DNA of 64,000 bases from Paraplanobispora takensis (GCF_016863195.1 NZ_BOOK01000027.1:101184-165183); one strand, 5' to 3'; positions 25,899 to 34,652 are shown, counted from the stretch's first letter. Numbers and translations are program-made. Notes: generated by a model not told the origin, from the sequence alone.

Positions 25899-26728
25899 AG
25901 ACCGTGACACTGCCGCAGGGAACCATCGCCTATCAGGAGGAGGGTGCCGGTCCGCCCGTCGTGTTCGTGCACGGCCTCCTCACCAACGCCGGCATCTGGC
26001 GCCACGAGGTGCCGCCGCTGGCCGCCGCGGGGCTGCGCTGCATCGTGCCGACCTGGCCGCTGGGGGCTCACGACCTGCCGATGCGCCCGGAGGCCGTCCT
26101 CGACCCGCCGGGCGTCGCCTCCCTGATCGACGCCTTCCTGGAGGCCCTCGACCTCCGCGACGTCACGCTCGTGGCCAACGACACCGGAGGCGCCTTCGTC
26201 CAGATCCTCATGGCCCGCATGCCCGCCCGCGTCGGCCGGGTCGTGCTCGCCTCCTGCGACGCGCTGGAGGTGTTCTTCCCCCAGCCGTTCAAGTTCCTCC
26301 CCAAACTGGCGTGGCTGCCCGGCACGACCTGGCTGATCGCCCAGGCCACCCGGCTGCGCGCGCTGCACCGGCTGCCGCTCGTCTTCGGCCTCGTCTCCAA
26401 GCGGCCCCTCCCGGCCGCGGTCACCGACTCCTACCTGACGCCGATGCGGCGCAGCCCTGCGATCCGGCGGGACCTGGGCAAGGTCCTGCGGGGTGTCCAC
26501 CCCCGGCACACCCTGGCCGCGTTCGAGGAGCTCAAGGACTTCGACCGGCCCGTCCTGCTCGTCTGGGCGCAGGAAGAACGCCTGTTCCCCCTCTCCCTGG
26601 CCCACCGGCTGGCCGGGCGGCTCCCCGACGCGCGGCTGGAGACGGTCACCGACTCCTACACCTTCATCACCGAGGACCGGCCCGGCGTGGTGGCCGATCT
26701 CGTCAGGGAGTTCGCCCTGCCAGACTGA
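25895..26728 (+). CDS. alpha/beta hydrolase with Asp nucleophile
   Basis: A 277-residue alpha/beta hydrolase: oxyanion loop HGLLTN, nucleophile elbow ANDTGG with Asp at about residue 97 (as in haloalkane dehalogenases and epoxide hydrolases), and an acid strand PVLLVWAQEE. At the place of the catalytic His the sequence reads DSYTFITEDRP, so the His is missing; activity may be altered or absent. It lies between a TetR-type operator and the TetR gene and is probably repressed by that TetR. Confidence 0.8.
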   Translation: MKTVTLPQGTIAYQEEGAGPPVVFVHGLLTNAGIWRHEVPPLAAAGLRCIVPTWPLGAHDLPMRPEAVLDPPGVASLIDAFLEALDLRDVTLVANDTGGAFVQILMARMPARVGRVVLASCDALEVFFPQPFKFLPKLAWLPGTTWLIAQATRLRALHRLPLVFGLVSKRPLPAAVTDSYLTPMRRSPAIRRDLGKVLRGVHPRHTLAAFEELKDFDRPVLLVWAQEERLFPLSLAHRLAGRLPDARLETVTDSYTFITEDRPGVVADLVREFALPD

Positions 26729-26732
26729 CCGC

Positions 26733-27302
26733 GTGAGACGCACTCAGGAGGACCGCACCAGGGCGACCCGGGCCGCCCTGCTCGCCGCCGCCCGCTCCCT
26801 GTTCGCCGAGAAGGGTTACGCGGCGGTGCCCGCCGAGGAGATCGTCACCGCGGCCGGCGTGACGCGCGGCGCCCTGCAGCACCAGTTCGGCGACAAGCGC
26901 GCCCTCTTCCAGGCCGTCTTCGAGGAACTGGAGACCGAGCTGACCGCCCGGATCGCGACGGTCACGGCCACCGGCACCTGGCCGGCTCTGGAAAAGGGCA
27001 TCACGATCTTCCTCGACGCCTGCGAACTGCCCGGCGTCCGGCGCATCGCCCTCCTGGACGCCCCCGCCGTACTCGGCTGGGAGACCTGGCGGCAGATCGA
27101 GTCCCGCCACGGCCTCGGCCTGATCGAGGCCGCCCTCACCCAGGCCGTGGCCGAAGGCCTGATCCGTCCCCAGCCCACCGACGTCCTGGCCCGCATCCTG
27201 CTGGGCGCCGCCATCGAGACCGCCCTCCTCGTCGGCGCCGGCCACCCCCGCCCCGAAGCCGAACAGGCCCTGCTCACCCTCCTGCGCGGCCTGCGCACCT
27301 GA
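26733..27302 (+). CDS. TetR-family transcriptional regulator
   Basis: A 189-residue regulator: N-terminal HTH (SLFAEKGYAAVPAEEIVTAA, then GVTRGALQHQFGDKRALFQA) and a helical ligand-binding domain. It starts at GTG four bases after the hydrolase stop, so they form an operon. It is the last chromosomal gene before AICE-2. Confidence 0.9.
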   Translation: MRRTQEDRTRATRAALLAAARSLFAEKGYAAVPAEEIVTAAGVTRGALQHQFGDKRALFQAVFEELETELTARIATVTATGTWPALEKGITIFLDACELPGVRRIALLDAPAVLGWETWRQIESRHGLGLIEAALTQAVAEGLIRPQPTDVLARILLGAAIETALLVGAGHPRPEAEQALLTLLRGLRT

Positions 27303-27324
27303 CCACCGGACCCCCGAAGAACCG

Positions 27325-27360
27325 AAAAGGCCCTCTCCCCGAGATGGGAAGAGGGCCTTT
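27325..27360 (-). terminator. chromosomal terminator of the original tRNA-Ser
   Basis: AAAGGCCCTCT pairs with AGAGGGCCTTT in an 11-bp stem; T-runs on both sides make it usable in both directions. It stands just outside the left attachment site and would have served the tRNA-Ser before insertion, and also ends the TetR operon. Confidence 0.8.
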
Positions 27361-27366
27361 GATCTG

Positions 27367-27424
27367 CGGAGGCTCGGGGATTTGAACCCCGGATGGGCGG
27401 TAAACCCAAACCGCATTAGCAGTG
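27367..27424 (-). other. attL of AICE-2: 3' fragment of tRNA-Ser(GCT)
   Basis: The first 30 bases (27367-27396) match the 3' end of the complete tRNA-Ser at 39512-39541 exactly. The variable-arm bases differ. A further 19 bases (27406-27424) are identical to 39550-39568 and cover the anticodon region. No CCA is encoded here (CAG instead). The 19-bp block is the likely crossover core. Confidence 0.9.
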
Positions 27425-27440
27425 ATCTGATGTAGCGTCC

Positions 27441-27528
27441 GCCGGTGTCCGCAAGCGTCCTGAGCTGGGAAGCCGTACGTCAGCGGACACCGGCGTACGT
27501 CGGCGAACTGCTCACCTGATTGCTCACC
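27441..27528. repeat. left integrase-arm repeats of AICE-2
   Basis: GCCGGTGTCCGC (27441-27452) and GCGGACACCGGC (27483-27494) are a perfect 12-bp inverted pair. A 23-bp segment at 27506-27528, built on TGCTCACC, recurs at 39427-39449 in the same orientation with one mismatch. In the circular form these 23-bp copies would flank the crossover core at about 80 and 100 bases, as arm-type sites do. The 316-base gap 27303-27618 holds only terminator, attL and these repeats. Confidence 0.65.
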
Positions 27529-27618
27529 TTCTCGTGCCCTCTGCCGCGTCCGGGGACCGCGAACTATGGTTGAAGCGCTCGACGATCTTTCACCTCGGAC
27601 ACCAAGGGAACGGGACCG

Positions 27619-27894
27619 ATGGCGGAGTACGTACGCGCGTTCACAACGGCGGAGAGCGAGCAGGAGGCGGTTGCGCTCGCCCGGAGCATCCTTCAGGCGA
27701 GACTCGCGGCGGAGGTCCGCATTGCCGGTCCGATCCGTTCGCTCCGCTGGTGGAAGGACCTCGTGGAAGAGGTCCAGGAGTGGGAGCTCACGATGACAAC
27801 AACTCGCGAGCTCTTACCTGCACTAGAAGAACACTTAAACGAAAATCCGCACCTTGGCGGACAATACAAAATTACCTCCATCGAAATATCCTAA
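27619..27894 (+). CDS. CutA-like small protein
   Basis: A 91-residue protein that follows the CutA pattern: ALARSILQARLAAEVRI, where CutA has a LAACVNI-type segment, then SLRWW, EWELTMTT and ALEEHLNENPH. CutA proteins are trimeric ferredoxin-fold proteins of unclear function, once linked to copper tolerance. The usual Cys is replaced (AAE) and the protein is a little short. GGGAACGGGA precedes the ATG. Base composition changes from GC-rich to AT-rich inside the gene at about 27.79 kb, suggesting a junction or mixed origin. Confidence 0.6.
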   Translation: MAEYVRAFTTAESEQEAVALARSILQARLAAEVRIAGPIRSLRWWKDLVEEVQEWELTMTTTRELLPALEEHLNENPHLGGQYKITSIEIS

Positions 27895-28039
27895 TAGAAT
27901 CACGAAAGCCGATCAGAACAGAAAGTCGAATTGATTAAACACAAGCATAGGCGATAACAGCTCCAGGGCGAGATATTTAATGCTTCAATCCGTAGATCAT
28001 GGAATTAGATCACTCAACCTCACACAATCCAAACAATGA

Positions 28040-30388
28040 TCAATTGGTCCACTTGTCCACAGAAGGGAGATCCAATAAGATTCTCACAGATGGAGATGTA
28101 TCTATGTCATCAATAATTATCGAAAGCCTCTCGCGCAGCACAGCATCAATAGGCCGTGAGGCCAATTGTAAATGCAGATGTTTCGCTTGACCGCATAGGT
28201 CTTTTATGCTATCTCTCAGGATAGAAAGATCGATATTATTGATGACGGAACGGTAATTAGATCGGGCGTGTCCAAGATTACGCGCAGCACGATCAAGGTT
28301 ACGTATCACTTCTAGCTGCTTTTCGGAATATCTGAAATTCGGAAGGCTTTGATCATTCTGCTCACGATAAGCATCAGCTATGCGGTTATATTCGTCACAA
28401 TAGCGGGTAACTTCCGACCTTCCGACGGCACCGTCACTGAGGGCTGTAAGCCTGGTTGCAGAATTACGATAAAGCATCCACGATTTCTCATAATAATCAA
28501 CAGCGCTACTCAAATTTGATGACAATTCAGAAATAGAACCAAGGACCTTCATCGCATAACCTTGACCGATCCAATCGCCTATATCCTCGTACATCCTGGC
28601 GATTCGTTCGTACAATTCTGAAATCTCGCCTAGGTCAACGTCATCGCCTGAACTCTTACTCCAAGGTTCATGGTCACTAGAAGCAGCTTTGGTTGCCCAC
28701 GAAAGTATGGAATCGTGCATGCTGTTAGCGACCTCATATAAGTCGCCGTGAGGACCATAGCTGTTTTTATGGTAAAACAAGTCCGACAATCCATTCCATA
28801 CATATATTCCTCCCCATCCATCTTGGATTGATCTAAGAAGTTTTTCGATTTCCATATAAACTTGCACGGCGTGAGCCCATTTATCACTATCAGCTGCTAC
28901 AGCACTAAGACTGCGAGCAACCTTGGCTTGGCCGCCTAGGTCATTGATAGACTTATACAGAACCCAGGCACGTTGGAACATTTTCTCAGCTTCAGCATAA
29001 TCATCCTCAGCATGACTAATATCGCCGATTCCTTTGAATGCATTAGCCTGCCCCTGTACATCATTAGTTTTTCCATAGAGCGTCAGCGCTCGACGAAACG
29101 CAATTTTTCCAATAGAAAGCAGGCGTGCCCAGTAGGCATGTTCTCCAAGAGCTAAAGAATCAGAGGCTGATGCATATGCTAAGGCATGGCCAATAAATTC
29201 ACTGGACGCATACCATTGCCCGACTTGAGTTGATTGCTTTAAATCCACTAGATAGTCAAATACATCGACCGCATCCTCTTTTGAGCTAGTCGTAAGTAAA
29301 GCCGTCGTCGCGTATCGTGGACGCGTTGCCCACTCCCAAGCATCCTCAAGCGACTCAGGTCTCAGTCGATGGCCACCTGCTTCGACTAGATAAGTCTCAT
29401 GAAGCTGATCCAATAATCCACGAGGAATAGAATCAAGAAAGCCTACTCTCCTGCAATCAATAGCAGCAGATACGAGTGCAGCACCCCTTGGGTTAACTCC
29501 GATGTCCCAAGCATTCTCGTAGTCACGCAGGAGAGCTGGGCCTGCCGCTAAATATTCGGCTAAACCGAATGTTCCGCTATGCTGCAACGCCATGGCGATG
29601 CGTGAATCATTTGCCAGCTCACGAGCACGACCAACCTCATTTTGGCTAAATTTCCTCCGTATACGGATTTGATATGCTTGTTCAAATACTTCTCTTACGC
29701 CACGCTCTGTTGGCGCCCCTGAGCCCTCAGAGTCAGAGTGCTCCCGCAGAAGGCGGTCTTGTTCAGCCGAACGTATAGTAGCTAGGACCACGTTCGAAGA
29801 TCTATCTCCCGTAACCAGGCGAATGATGTCTTCCCTGGAAAGCCCGCCTGGGCGCAGATAGAATTCTAGATCATTTAGCCATAGGACTGCTTTCTGGCAA
29901 CGCAAAGCATATGTAATAGCAACACGTAGGCCGCCCATCCCGCGTGGCGCAATCAGTGTATGCTCATGAAGCGTTTGGCGCATGGCTTCAAATGCGGCTC
30001 GCGATTTCCCTGCGGTGGAATCACCTACGATTAGTATAAATCCACCCTCCAGGAGTTGCGCACGAAGTTCCGAATCAATATCCCTGGAAACGTAAGGAGG
30101 CACATGCCCCTTGCTCGCCTCGTGATTGGTTAACGGTATAGAAGAGTGAACCCCTAATGCAATTGGGTTAATAAGCTGACGAACTTTAGGAGGGAGGCCA
30201 TCTTGAAAAGTGAGACATTCCTCCTTGAATTTTAGAGATATGTCATCTCGGGAAGAGATTATCTTCTTATATCGATCCTGCCAAACTCCCGCGAGAAAAA
30301 GGAGTATTGCTGCGCCAGCGGCAGCTCCGCCTAGAATCCAAGGATTTGTTACCTTGGCAACCGTGAGCACAGCGGGAGTTGCTGCCAT
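28040..30388 (-). CDS. membrane-anchored STAND-like P-loop NTPase with TPR-type repeats
   Basis: A 782-residue protein. One membrane helix lies at 18-36. The NTPase domain has Walker A GDSTAGKS at 122-129 and a Walker B-like WLND at 170-173, followed by a STAND-like helical region to about 390. The C-terminal half contains TPR-type helical repeats (for example ANAFKGIGDISHAEDDYAEA). The family with GDSTAGKSRAAFEA is widespread in actinomycetes and uncharacterised as far as I know. The gene is AT-rich with codon use unlike its neighbours. STAND-TPR architecture and a mobile location suggest a signalling or immune sensor; this is inference. No effector domain is obvious. Confidence 0.75.
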   Translation of the reverse strand: MAATPAVLTVAKVTNPWILGGAAAGAAILLFLAGVWQDRYKKIISSRDDISLKFKEECLTFQDGLPPKVRQLINPIALGVHSSIPLTNHEASKGHVPPYVSRDIDSELRAQLLEGGFILIVGDSTAGKSRAAFEAMRQTLHEHTLIAPRGMGGLRVAITYALRCQKAVLWLNDLEFYLRPGGLSREDIIRLVTGDRSSNVVLATIRSAEQDRLLREHSDSEGSGAPTERGVREVFEQAYQIRIRRKFSQNEVGRARELANDSRIAMALQHSGTFGLAEYLAAGPALLRDYENAWDIGVNPRGAALVSAAIDCRRVGFLDSIPRGLLDQLHETYLVEAGGHRLRPESLEDAWEWATRPRYATTALLTTSSKEDAVDVFDYLVDLKQSTQVGQWYASSEFIGHALAYASASDSLALGEHAYWARLLSIGKIAFRRALTLYGKTNDVQGQANAFKGIGDISHAEDDYAEAEKMFQRAWVLYKSINDLGGQAKVARSLSAVAADSDKWAHAVQVYMEIEKLLRSIQDGWGGIYVWNGLSDLFYHKNSYGPHGDLYEVANSMHDSILSWATKAASSDHEPWSKSSGDDVDLGEISELYERIARMYEDIGDWIGQGYAMKVLGSISELSSNLSSAVDYYEKSWMLYRNSATRLTALSDGAVGRSEVTRYCDEYNRIADAYREQNDQSLPNFRYSEKQLEVIRNLDRAARNLGHARSNYRSVINNIDLSILRDSIKDLCGQAKHLHLQLASRPIDAVLRERLSIIIDDIDTSPSVRILLDLPSVDKWTN

Positions 30389-30558
30389 CGCGCTTAATAC
30401 TATGACAATTATGAAGAGCCTACTCTCCCGCCATCGTCCGCTATTCAGCTCTCCACCCCCTTAACATAAGCCTAACTAAAGCGAACTCAGAAGTTCTAGG
30501 TTGGCCGCAAATTACCCATTTATTATATTTGCATTTTTCCAAACGGTTATGACGCCTA

Positions 30559-30912
30559 CTAACTTATGGATGGCCAGCGCACAGTGATCACAGTCGAGTC
30601 TTCTTCTGCCTGCCAGGAGTGGTCAATGCCTGGCCCCCAGACGACGTAGTCACCCTGTCGGGCTAAGGTCACGCTGCCAACCGTGAGGTTAAGGCGAAAG
30701 CGTCCCTGAACGAGGACTATGAGCGCGGTCCTGTCGTCGCTAGAGGTCCACTCGTGACGCTCCTGGCCTGCAGGGTGGATCCCCCACTTCACTTCGAGGT
30801 CTTCGGTCCTGCGGACACCTCCCGTGTCCGGGTCCATGAAGTGCCCGAGGATCCACCCCCGGTTCTCCTCAGCGTCATCGTTCGCATTGCCCGTGTACCA
30901 GTTATCAGCCAT
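30559..30912 (-). CDS. cupin-domain protein
   Basis: A 117-residue single-cupin protein: VKWGIHPAGQERHEW, ALIVLVQGRFRLNL, GDYVVWGPGIDHSWQAEEDS and a final ITVRW strand. Possible metal ligands are the His in ERHEW and the His in IDHSW. It lies 14 bases after the stop of the HTH/Nudix-like regulator gene and is probably co-transcribed with it. It could bind a small ligand for that regulator; the ligand is unknown. Confidence 0.7.
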   Translation of the reverse strand: MADNWYTGNANDDAEENRGWILGHFMDPDTGGVRRTEDLEVKWGIHPAGQERHEWTSSDDRTALIVLVQGRFRLNLTVGSVTLARQGDYVVWGPGIDHSWQAEEDSTVITVRWPSIS

Positions 30913-30926
30913 AACCGTTACGGTTC

Positions 30927-32531
30927 CTATTCGATAGTCGGAAGGTTCACCCGCTGATCATCGATGTCGGCCAGACGTCGGAGACCATGCGTCAGAGCAA
31001 AGAGGCCCTCGTTGCTCCAGGCTGGGTCGAGAGTCAGAGACTTGAGCACGGAACGATCCAGGGTGGAGTACCTCCTCAGGCCGTGTGACTCCCAATTGGC
31101 CCTTATCCGGCCGCCGTACCGAGTCCACCACTCCTCGTCTTCTATGACGATCAAGCTCGCGAACTCGAAATTACCGCTCACCAGGTTGAGCCCGAACCCC
31201 GTGCATTCCATGCGCCAGTGAGAGCCTCCGGCGCGGTCGTACAGCCACCGCATGGGCTCTGACAGGCGGGTTGGGTGCATCGGGTCCGCGTCGACCAGGC
31301 CGCCCTCGGTAGAGTCGACGTCGTCCCTCCCGAAGAGCTCTTCCTCCATCTCGCGCTCCAGGGTCGCCGCGAGCTGCGTGTCGTCCGCGTAGTCGACGAG
31401 CGGCTCGTGGAACGCCTTCGGGATCACGGCCAGTCGGCGAGCCGAGTTCAGCACGTGGCCGGAACGTTCCTGGATCAGCAATAGGTAGTCAGGGGTGCCG
31501 CGACGTGCTCGACTTCCGGGACGGGCGACCGCGAACAGCGCGAGCGCCCCACCCGCGCACAGACGCCGATCCACGTTGACCACGGTGTTCACGTCGGGCA
31601 GGTACCGGTCACGCAACGGCAGACTGCCGGGCACCATGGGCCTGCCCTCGGCGAGAGCGTCGATGAGCTCTGCTTCTAGGAGATCCATGGTGAGTGCGTA
31701 GCTCACGAAGTCCGTGACACCCACGGTCCCCTCGATCGCTTCATGAGAGACATCGATCCCGGTCAGCCTGTAGAGAGGGGAATTGATGATGCGGGCGTTG
31801 GTGATGAGGGTCTCCGCCAGGCGTTGCGTCGCCGCGTCCGCGCCCAGCTCGTCGACCACAACGGAAACGACTGCTTCGGGATCATCATCCAGTCGGAGCC
31901 GATCGCCTTCGGCGAGATCCAGCCCCAGGTCAAGCCACTGCTTCCTGACGAGAACGCTGGTCGCGACAGACTGGCCATCCACCTGTGTGCTGTACGGCTG
32001 ATGCTCCCCAAGACCGGTGGCGTAGTACTCGGTGAGCGCGTTCGCAATCTGCTCTCTGCTGATAAGGATGCGTCGGCGACCCCGATCCTGTAGCTCGCAG
32101 GGGTCGATACTCGCGAGCCGCTCCGCCACCGCCTTTCGGCTGCGTCCGGGACTCCCACCCGTCTGCTTATCCAGCCACTGCAGCGCGGCGGTGATGTTCC
32201 GATCGTCGGCGAGCCGTCTTTCCGCTTCCGATGAGGGAGCACCGCCAACGCTGGTGAGCAACCTCCTTGAACGGACCGCCTCATCTGGAGACATCGACTC
32301 AGTGGCAGCGATCCGGGCAAACCGCGCTCTCGCATCCTCGGGCGCCCGGCAGAGCAAAGTGTCCAACGCCCGCTGGATCTCCGGCACCGGGACGAGCTCC
32401 GGCTCCGCGTTCCACTTGGCCACGGTCCGCACCGCCGTACCGAGCTCTCCGGCGAACCCTTCGTTGGTCAGCCGGAGTGCCTTCTGAAGCGCGCCGGCGA
32501 GCTGGCCGGTCCACTGGTCGACGACTTCCAC
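30927..32531 (-). CDS. regulator with N-terminal HTH and C-terminal Nudix-like region
   Basis: A 534-residue protein. The N-terminus (about 5-60) looks like an XRE-type HTH (LTNEGFAGELGTAVRTVAKW). The middle 250 residues are of unknown fold. Near residues 365-400 is YLLLIQERSG, then REMEEELFG, the second half of a Nudix box; the first half (Gly-x5-Glu) is not clear, so the domain is probably degenerate. GTG at 32531 follows GGGAG; ATG at 32570 is an alternative but lies inside the upstream repeats. Four 11-bp repeats upstream are its probable operator. Confidence 0.65.
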   Translation of the reverse strand: MEVVDQWTGQLAGALQKALRLTNEGFAGELGTAVRTVAKWNAEPELVPVPEIQRALDTLLCRAPEDARARFARIAATESMSPDEAVRSRRLLTSVGGAPSSEAERRLADDRNITAALQWLDKQTGGSPGRSRKAVAERLASIDPCELQDRGRRRILISREQIANALTEYYATGLGEHQPYSTQVDGQSVATSVLVRKQWLDLGLDLAEGDRLRLDDDPEAVVSVVVDELGADAATQRLAETLITNARIINSPLYRLTGIDVSHEAIEGTVGVTDFVSYALTMDLLEAELIDALAEGRPMVPGSLPLRDRYLPDVNTVVNVDRRLCAGGALALFAVARPGSRARRGTPDYLLLIQERSGHVLNSARRLAVIPKAFHEPLVDYADDTQLAATLEREMEEELFGRDDVDSTEGGLVDADPMHPTRLSEPMRWLYDRAGGSHWRMECTGFGLNLVSGNFEFASLIVIEDEEWWTRYGGRIRANWESHGLRRYSTLDRSVLKSLTLDPAWSNEGLFALTHGLRRLADIDDQRVNLPTIE

Positions 32532-32563
32532 GGACAACAGCTCCCTAGGCGGGGGACGAGGGA

Positions 32564-32607
32564 GGTGCATTGCCGGTGCACTGGTGGTGCATCGGTGGTT
32601 CATGGGC
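32564..32607. repeat. four 11-bp direct repeats between divergent genes
   Basis: GGTGCA begins at 32564, 32575 and 32586 and GGTTCA at 32597, an exact 11-base period. The array lies just upstream of the HTH/Nudix-like regulator gene and before the divergent ATPase gene, as expected for a multi-copy operator. Confidence 0.6.
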
Positions 32608-32692
32608 TGGTCTGAAGTTAACAGACAGACTCCCCATCAGACAGGACGAGCACAGGATGCCGTCTCTTCTGGCTGAGAAGGGAGGTGGGACC

Positions 32693-33202
32693 GTGCTGCG
32701 GCGAAGAAATCTTCTCTGCGGGGACGAGTTGGCTGACGAGTCGCGGAAGATCCGGATGCCGGACGTGCCTGACGATTGTCTCTCCAGGGCAGTGACCGTC
32801 CCGCCCGTTCCGCAAGGGGTCGGGCGTACGCGTGCATGGGTCCGAATGACGCTGGACAGGTGGCGTCTTCCCCAGGTCGTCGAGTCCGTTGAACTCGCCG
32901 CATCCGAGCTGGTGACCAACGCCATCCAGCACTCGAACGGCGAGCAGGACGTGACACTTCTCCTCGCGTACGCGGCGGAGACGTTGCGTCTTGAGGTTCG
33001 GGACGGAGATCCGGTCAACCTGCCTTCGGTCAGGACACCGAGTGCATTGGACTTGGGCGGGAGGGGTCTGCTCCTGGTGGAGCGGTACGCCGACCGCTGG
33101 GGCGTGAAGCCGGCGGGGCGCGGCAAGGCCGTGTGGTGCGAATTCGACGATGTACAGCGTCATCGACTCCGTGCCGTTCACGGAGGAGGTCGCATCTCAT
33201 GA
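32693..33202 (+). CDS. RsbW/SpoIIAB-like ATP-binding protein
   Basis: A 169-residue HATPase: N-box ELVTNAIQHSNG near 72-83, a D-box in RDGDP and a G-box GGRGLLLVERYADRWGV. This is the stand-alone anti-sigma-type kinase group common in actinomycetes. The GTG at 32693 has GGGAGGTGGG upstream and is preferred over longer forms. Its stop overlaps the next start by four bases. No sigma factor or STAS protein is encoded in the element, so the partner is unknown. Confidence 0.8.
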   Translation: MLRRRNLLCGDELADESRKIRMPDVPDDCLSRAVTVPPVPQGVGRTRAWVRMTLDRWRLPQVVESVELAASELVTNAIQHSNGEQDVTLLLAYAAETLRLEVRDGDPVNLPSVRTPSALDLGGRGLLLVERYADRWGVKPAGRGKAVWCEFDDVQRHRLRAVHGGGRIS

Positions 33203-33501
33203 GAGACGAGCAACTCGCCCGGATCGATGGAGATCCCGCCTTCGTCCTGGAGGAGGGCAAGGGTTACGTCAGGGCTTGGGCTCGGGCGCAGCATGCCGTA
33301 CGCGATCTTAAGGATTCACTCAGTGCAGTGGGACTGCCTGAGGCGATGCCGTACCTCCGCGCCGACGTGAACGTGTTCGGTGTCGGGTTCGTGGAGCTGG
33401 GACGTGTCACGCCGGAAACGGCCGCGCTGATCGCGCAGGCCCTGACCCTGCTTACTGCTCAGGCAAAGCTGGAAGACGGGGACGCTGGATGCGCGGCGTG
33501 A
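33199..33501 (+). CDS. hypothetical protein
   Basis: A 100-residue soluble, mostly helical protein with no recognised motif. ATGA coupling to the RsbW-like gene upstream and a 13-base overlap with the gene downstream show that it belongs to a three-gene operon. It may modulate the ATPase; this is speculation from coupling. Confidence 0.6.
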   Translation: MRDEQLARIDGDPAFVLEEGKGYVRAWARAQHAVRDLKDSLSAVGLPEAMPYLRADVNVFGVGFVELGRVTPETAALIAQALTLLTAQAKLEDGDAGCAA

Positions 33502-33779
33502 GAAGGCTTGAAGAGGTGGCCTGCCTCAGCGTGCACCCCGCACCCCGGCAACCGGAGTGCGAGCCGTTGCAGTGGCTTCCTCCACAGCCTGTGGGCGTCG
33601 TCGCCTACACCTGTGGATGCAGGAATGTGAGCTACGAGCTCTGTCACGTCAACGGGCAGGCGTTTGTACGACGCACAGTGCGCCTGGCGGACGGCCACGT
33701 CATCGAGGAGACGCACCGGATGCCTATCCACAAGGCACGGGAGTTCTGGGAACGCCTCCTGCGAGGCGAGATCCAGTAG
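33489..33779 (+). CDS. hypothetical protein with CGC motif
   Basis: A 96-residue protein with a beta-rich centre (GVVAYTCGCRNVSYELC) and a helical end. Cysteines in TCGC and ELC could bind zinc. It ends the operon that starts with the RsbW-like gene and is followed by a terminator. Confidence 0.55.
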   Translation: MRGVRRLEEVACLSVHPAPRQPECEPLQWLPPQPVGVVAYTCGCRNVSYELCHVNGQAFVRRTVRLADGHVIEETHRMPIHKAREFWERLLRGEIQ

Positions 33780-33856
33780 AGCAGGCGCGGGGGAAGCCGC
33801 CCGGTTTTCAGCCAACTGGGCAGGCCCGGCTTCCTCCGCGCCGCCGCATGCCGGGT

Positions 33857-33882
33857 GGGGACCGAATCATCAGTCGGTCCCC
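33857..33882. terminator. terminator between convergent operons
   Basis: GGGGACCGA and TCGGTCCCC form a 9-bp stem with an eight-base loop, between the end of the RsbW-like operon and the end of the GntR gene. Confidence 0.7.
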
Positions 33883-33887
33883 CCGGC

Positions 33888-34652
33888 CTATTTCGTGGCT
33901 CGCGTCTTGTGCAACGGCAGGGGATAGGAGACCTCCAGCGCGTCTCCGCGTACGGCGATCTCCTCCATGACTACTGGCGTCTTGCCCGCGTGCGTGATCC
34001 TGGTGACCTGGAGAAGCGGCGTGCCGGGAAGGAGGTTGAGCGCTGCGGCCTCGTCCGGCATGGGCATCCGGGCGCGTACGTGCTCCGTCCAGTGCAGGCC
34101 CTTTGCGCTCGCCTCAAAGTGGGCGTACAGATCACCCGGCTCCGGCAGCCTGGGGTCGTCGGCCCACGGCGTCTCCGTCGCGACGCTGAACGGCATGATC
34201 AGCTTGTGGGAGCGGCGCGCGTCGCCTGCGATCTGGACGGTGGCCCGTACGAGCATGGGTTCTCCTGCCGGAATCCCGAGGAGTTCGGTGTGGGTCACGG
34301 TGGCATCCTCCCGATAGAAATCGGGATCGCCCAGATCCCGCCAGGCGATGTCGCCGGCATCGGCATACCGCCCGTCCGCATCATGAGTCAGGCCGCGCTC
34401 TTCCGTCTGGGAGGGGCGGGCGTACGGCGAGCGGACGAAGGTGCCGCGAGGGCGCTTGACCTCGACCAGGCCCTCACTCTTCAGCTCGTTGATCGCCTGG
34501 CGGATGGTCGGGCGGGACAGGCCGAACTCGTCGGCTAACTGCTGCTCGGACGGCAAGGGCTGGCCGGAGGGAAAGGCGCCCGTGAGGATCTGTTCCCGCA
34601 GGTAATCGGCGACCTGCTTCCAGCGGGATACAGGGGCTTTGATCTCCACCAT
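33888..34652 (-). CDS. GntR-family regulator, KorSA-like
   Basis: A 254-residue protein: N-terminal GntR wHTH (PLPSEQQLADEFGLSRPTIR, then QAINELKSEGLVEVKRPRGT) and a C-terminal UTRA effector domain of about 160 residues. KorSA of pSAM2 and TraR-type regulators have this design and repress transfer and excision genes. Matching operators occur at its own divergent promoter and at the xis-int promoter, so it is probably the master repressor of AICE-2. Confidence 0.85.
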   Translation of the reverse strand: MVEIKAPVSRWKQVADYLREQILTGAFPSGQPLPSEQQLADEFGLSRPTIRQAINELKSEGLVEVKRPRGTFVRSPYARPSQTEERGLTHDADGRYADAGDIAWRDLGDPDFYREDATVTHTELLGIPAGEPMLVRATVQIAGDARRSHKLIMPFSVATETPWADDPRLPEPGDLYAHFEASAKGLHWTEHVRARMPMPDEAAALNLLPGTPLLQVTRITHAGKTPVVMEEIAVRGDALEVSYPLPLHKTRATK

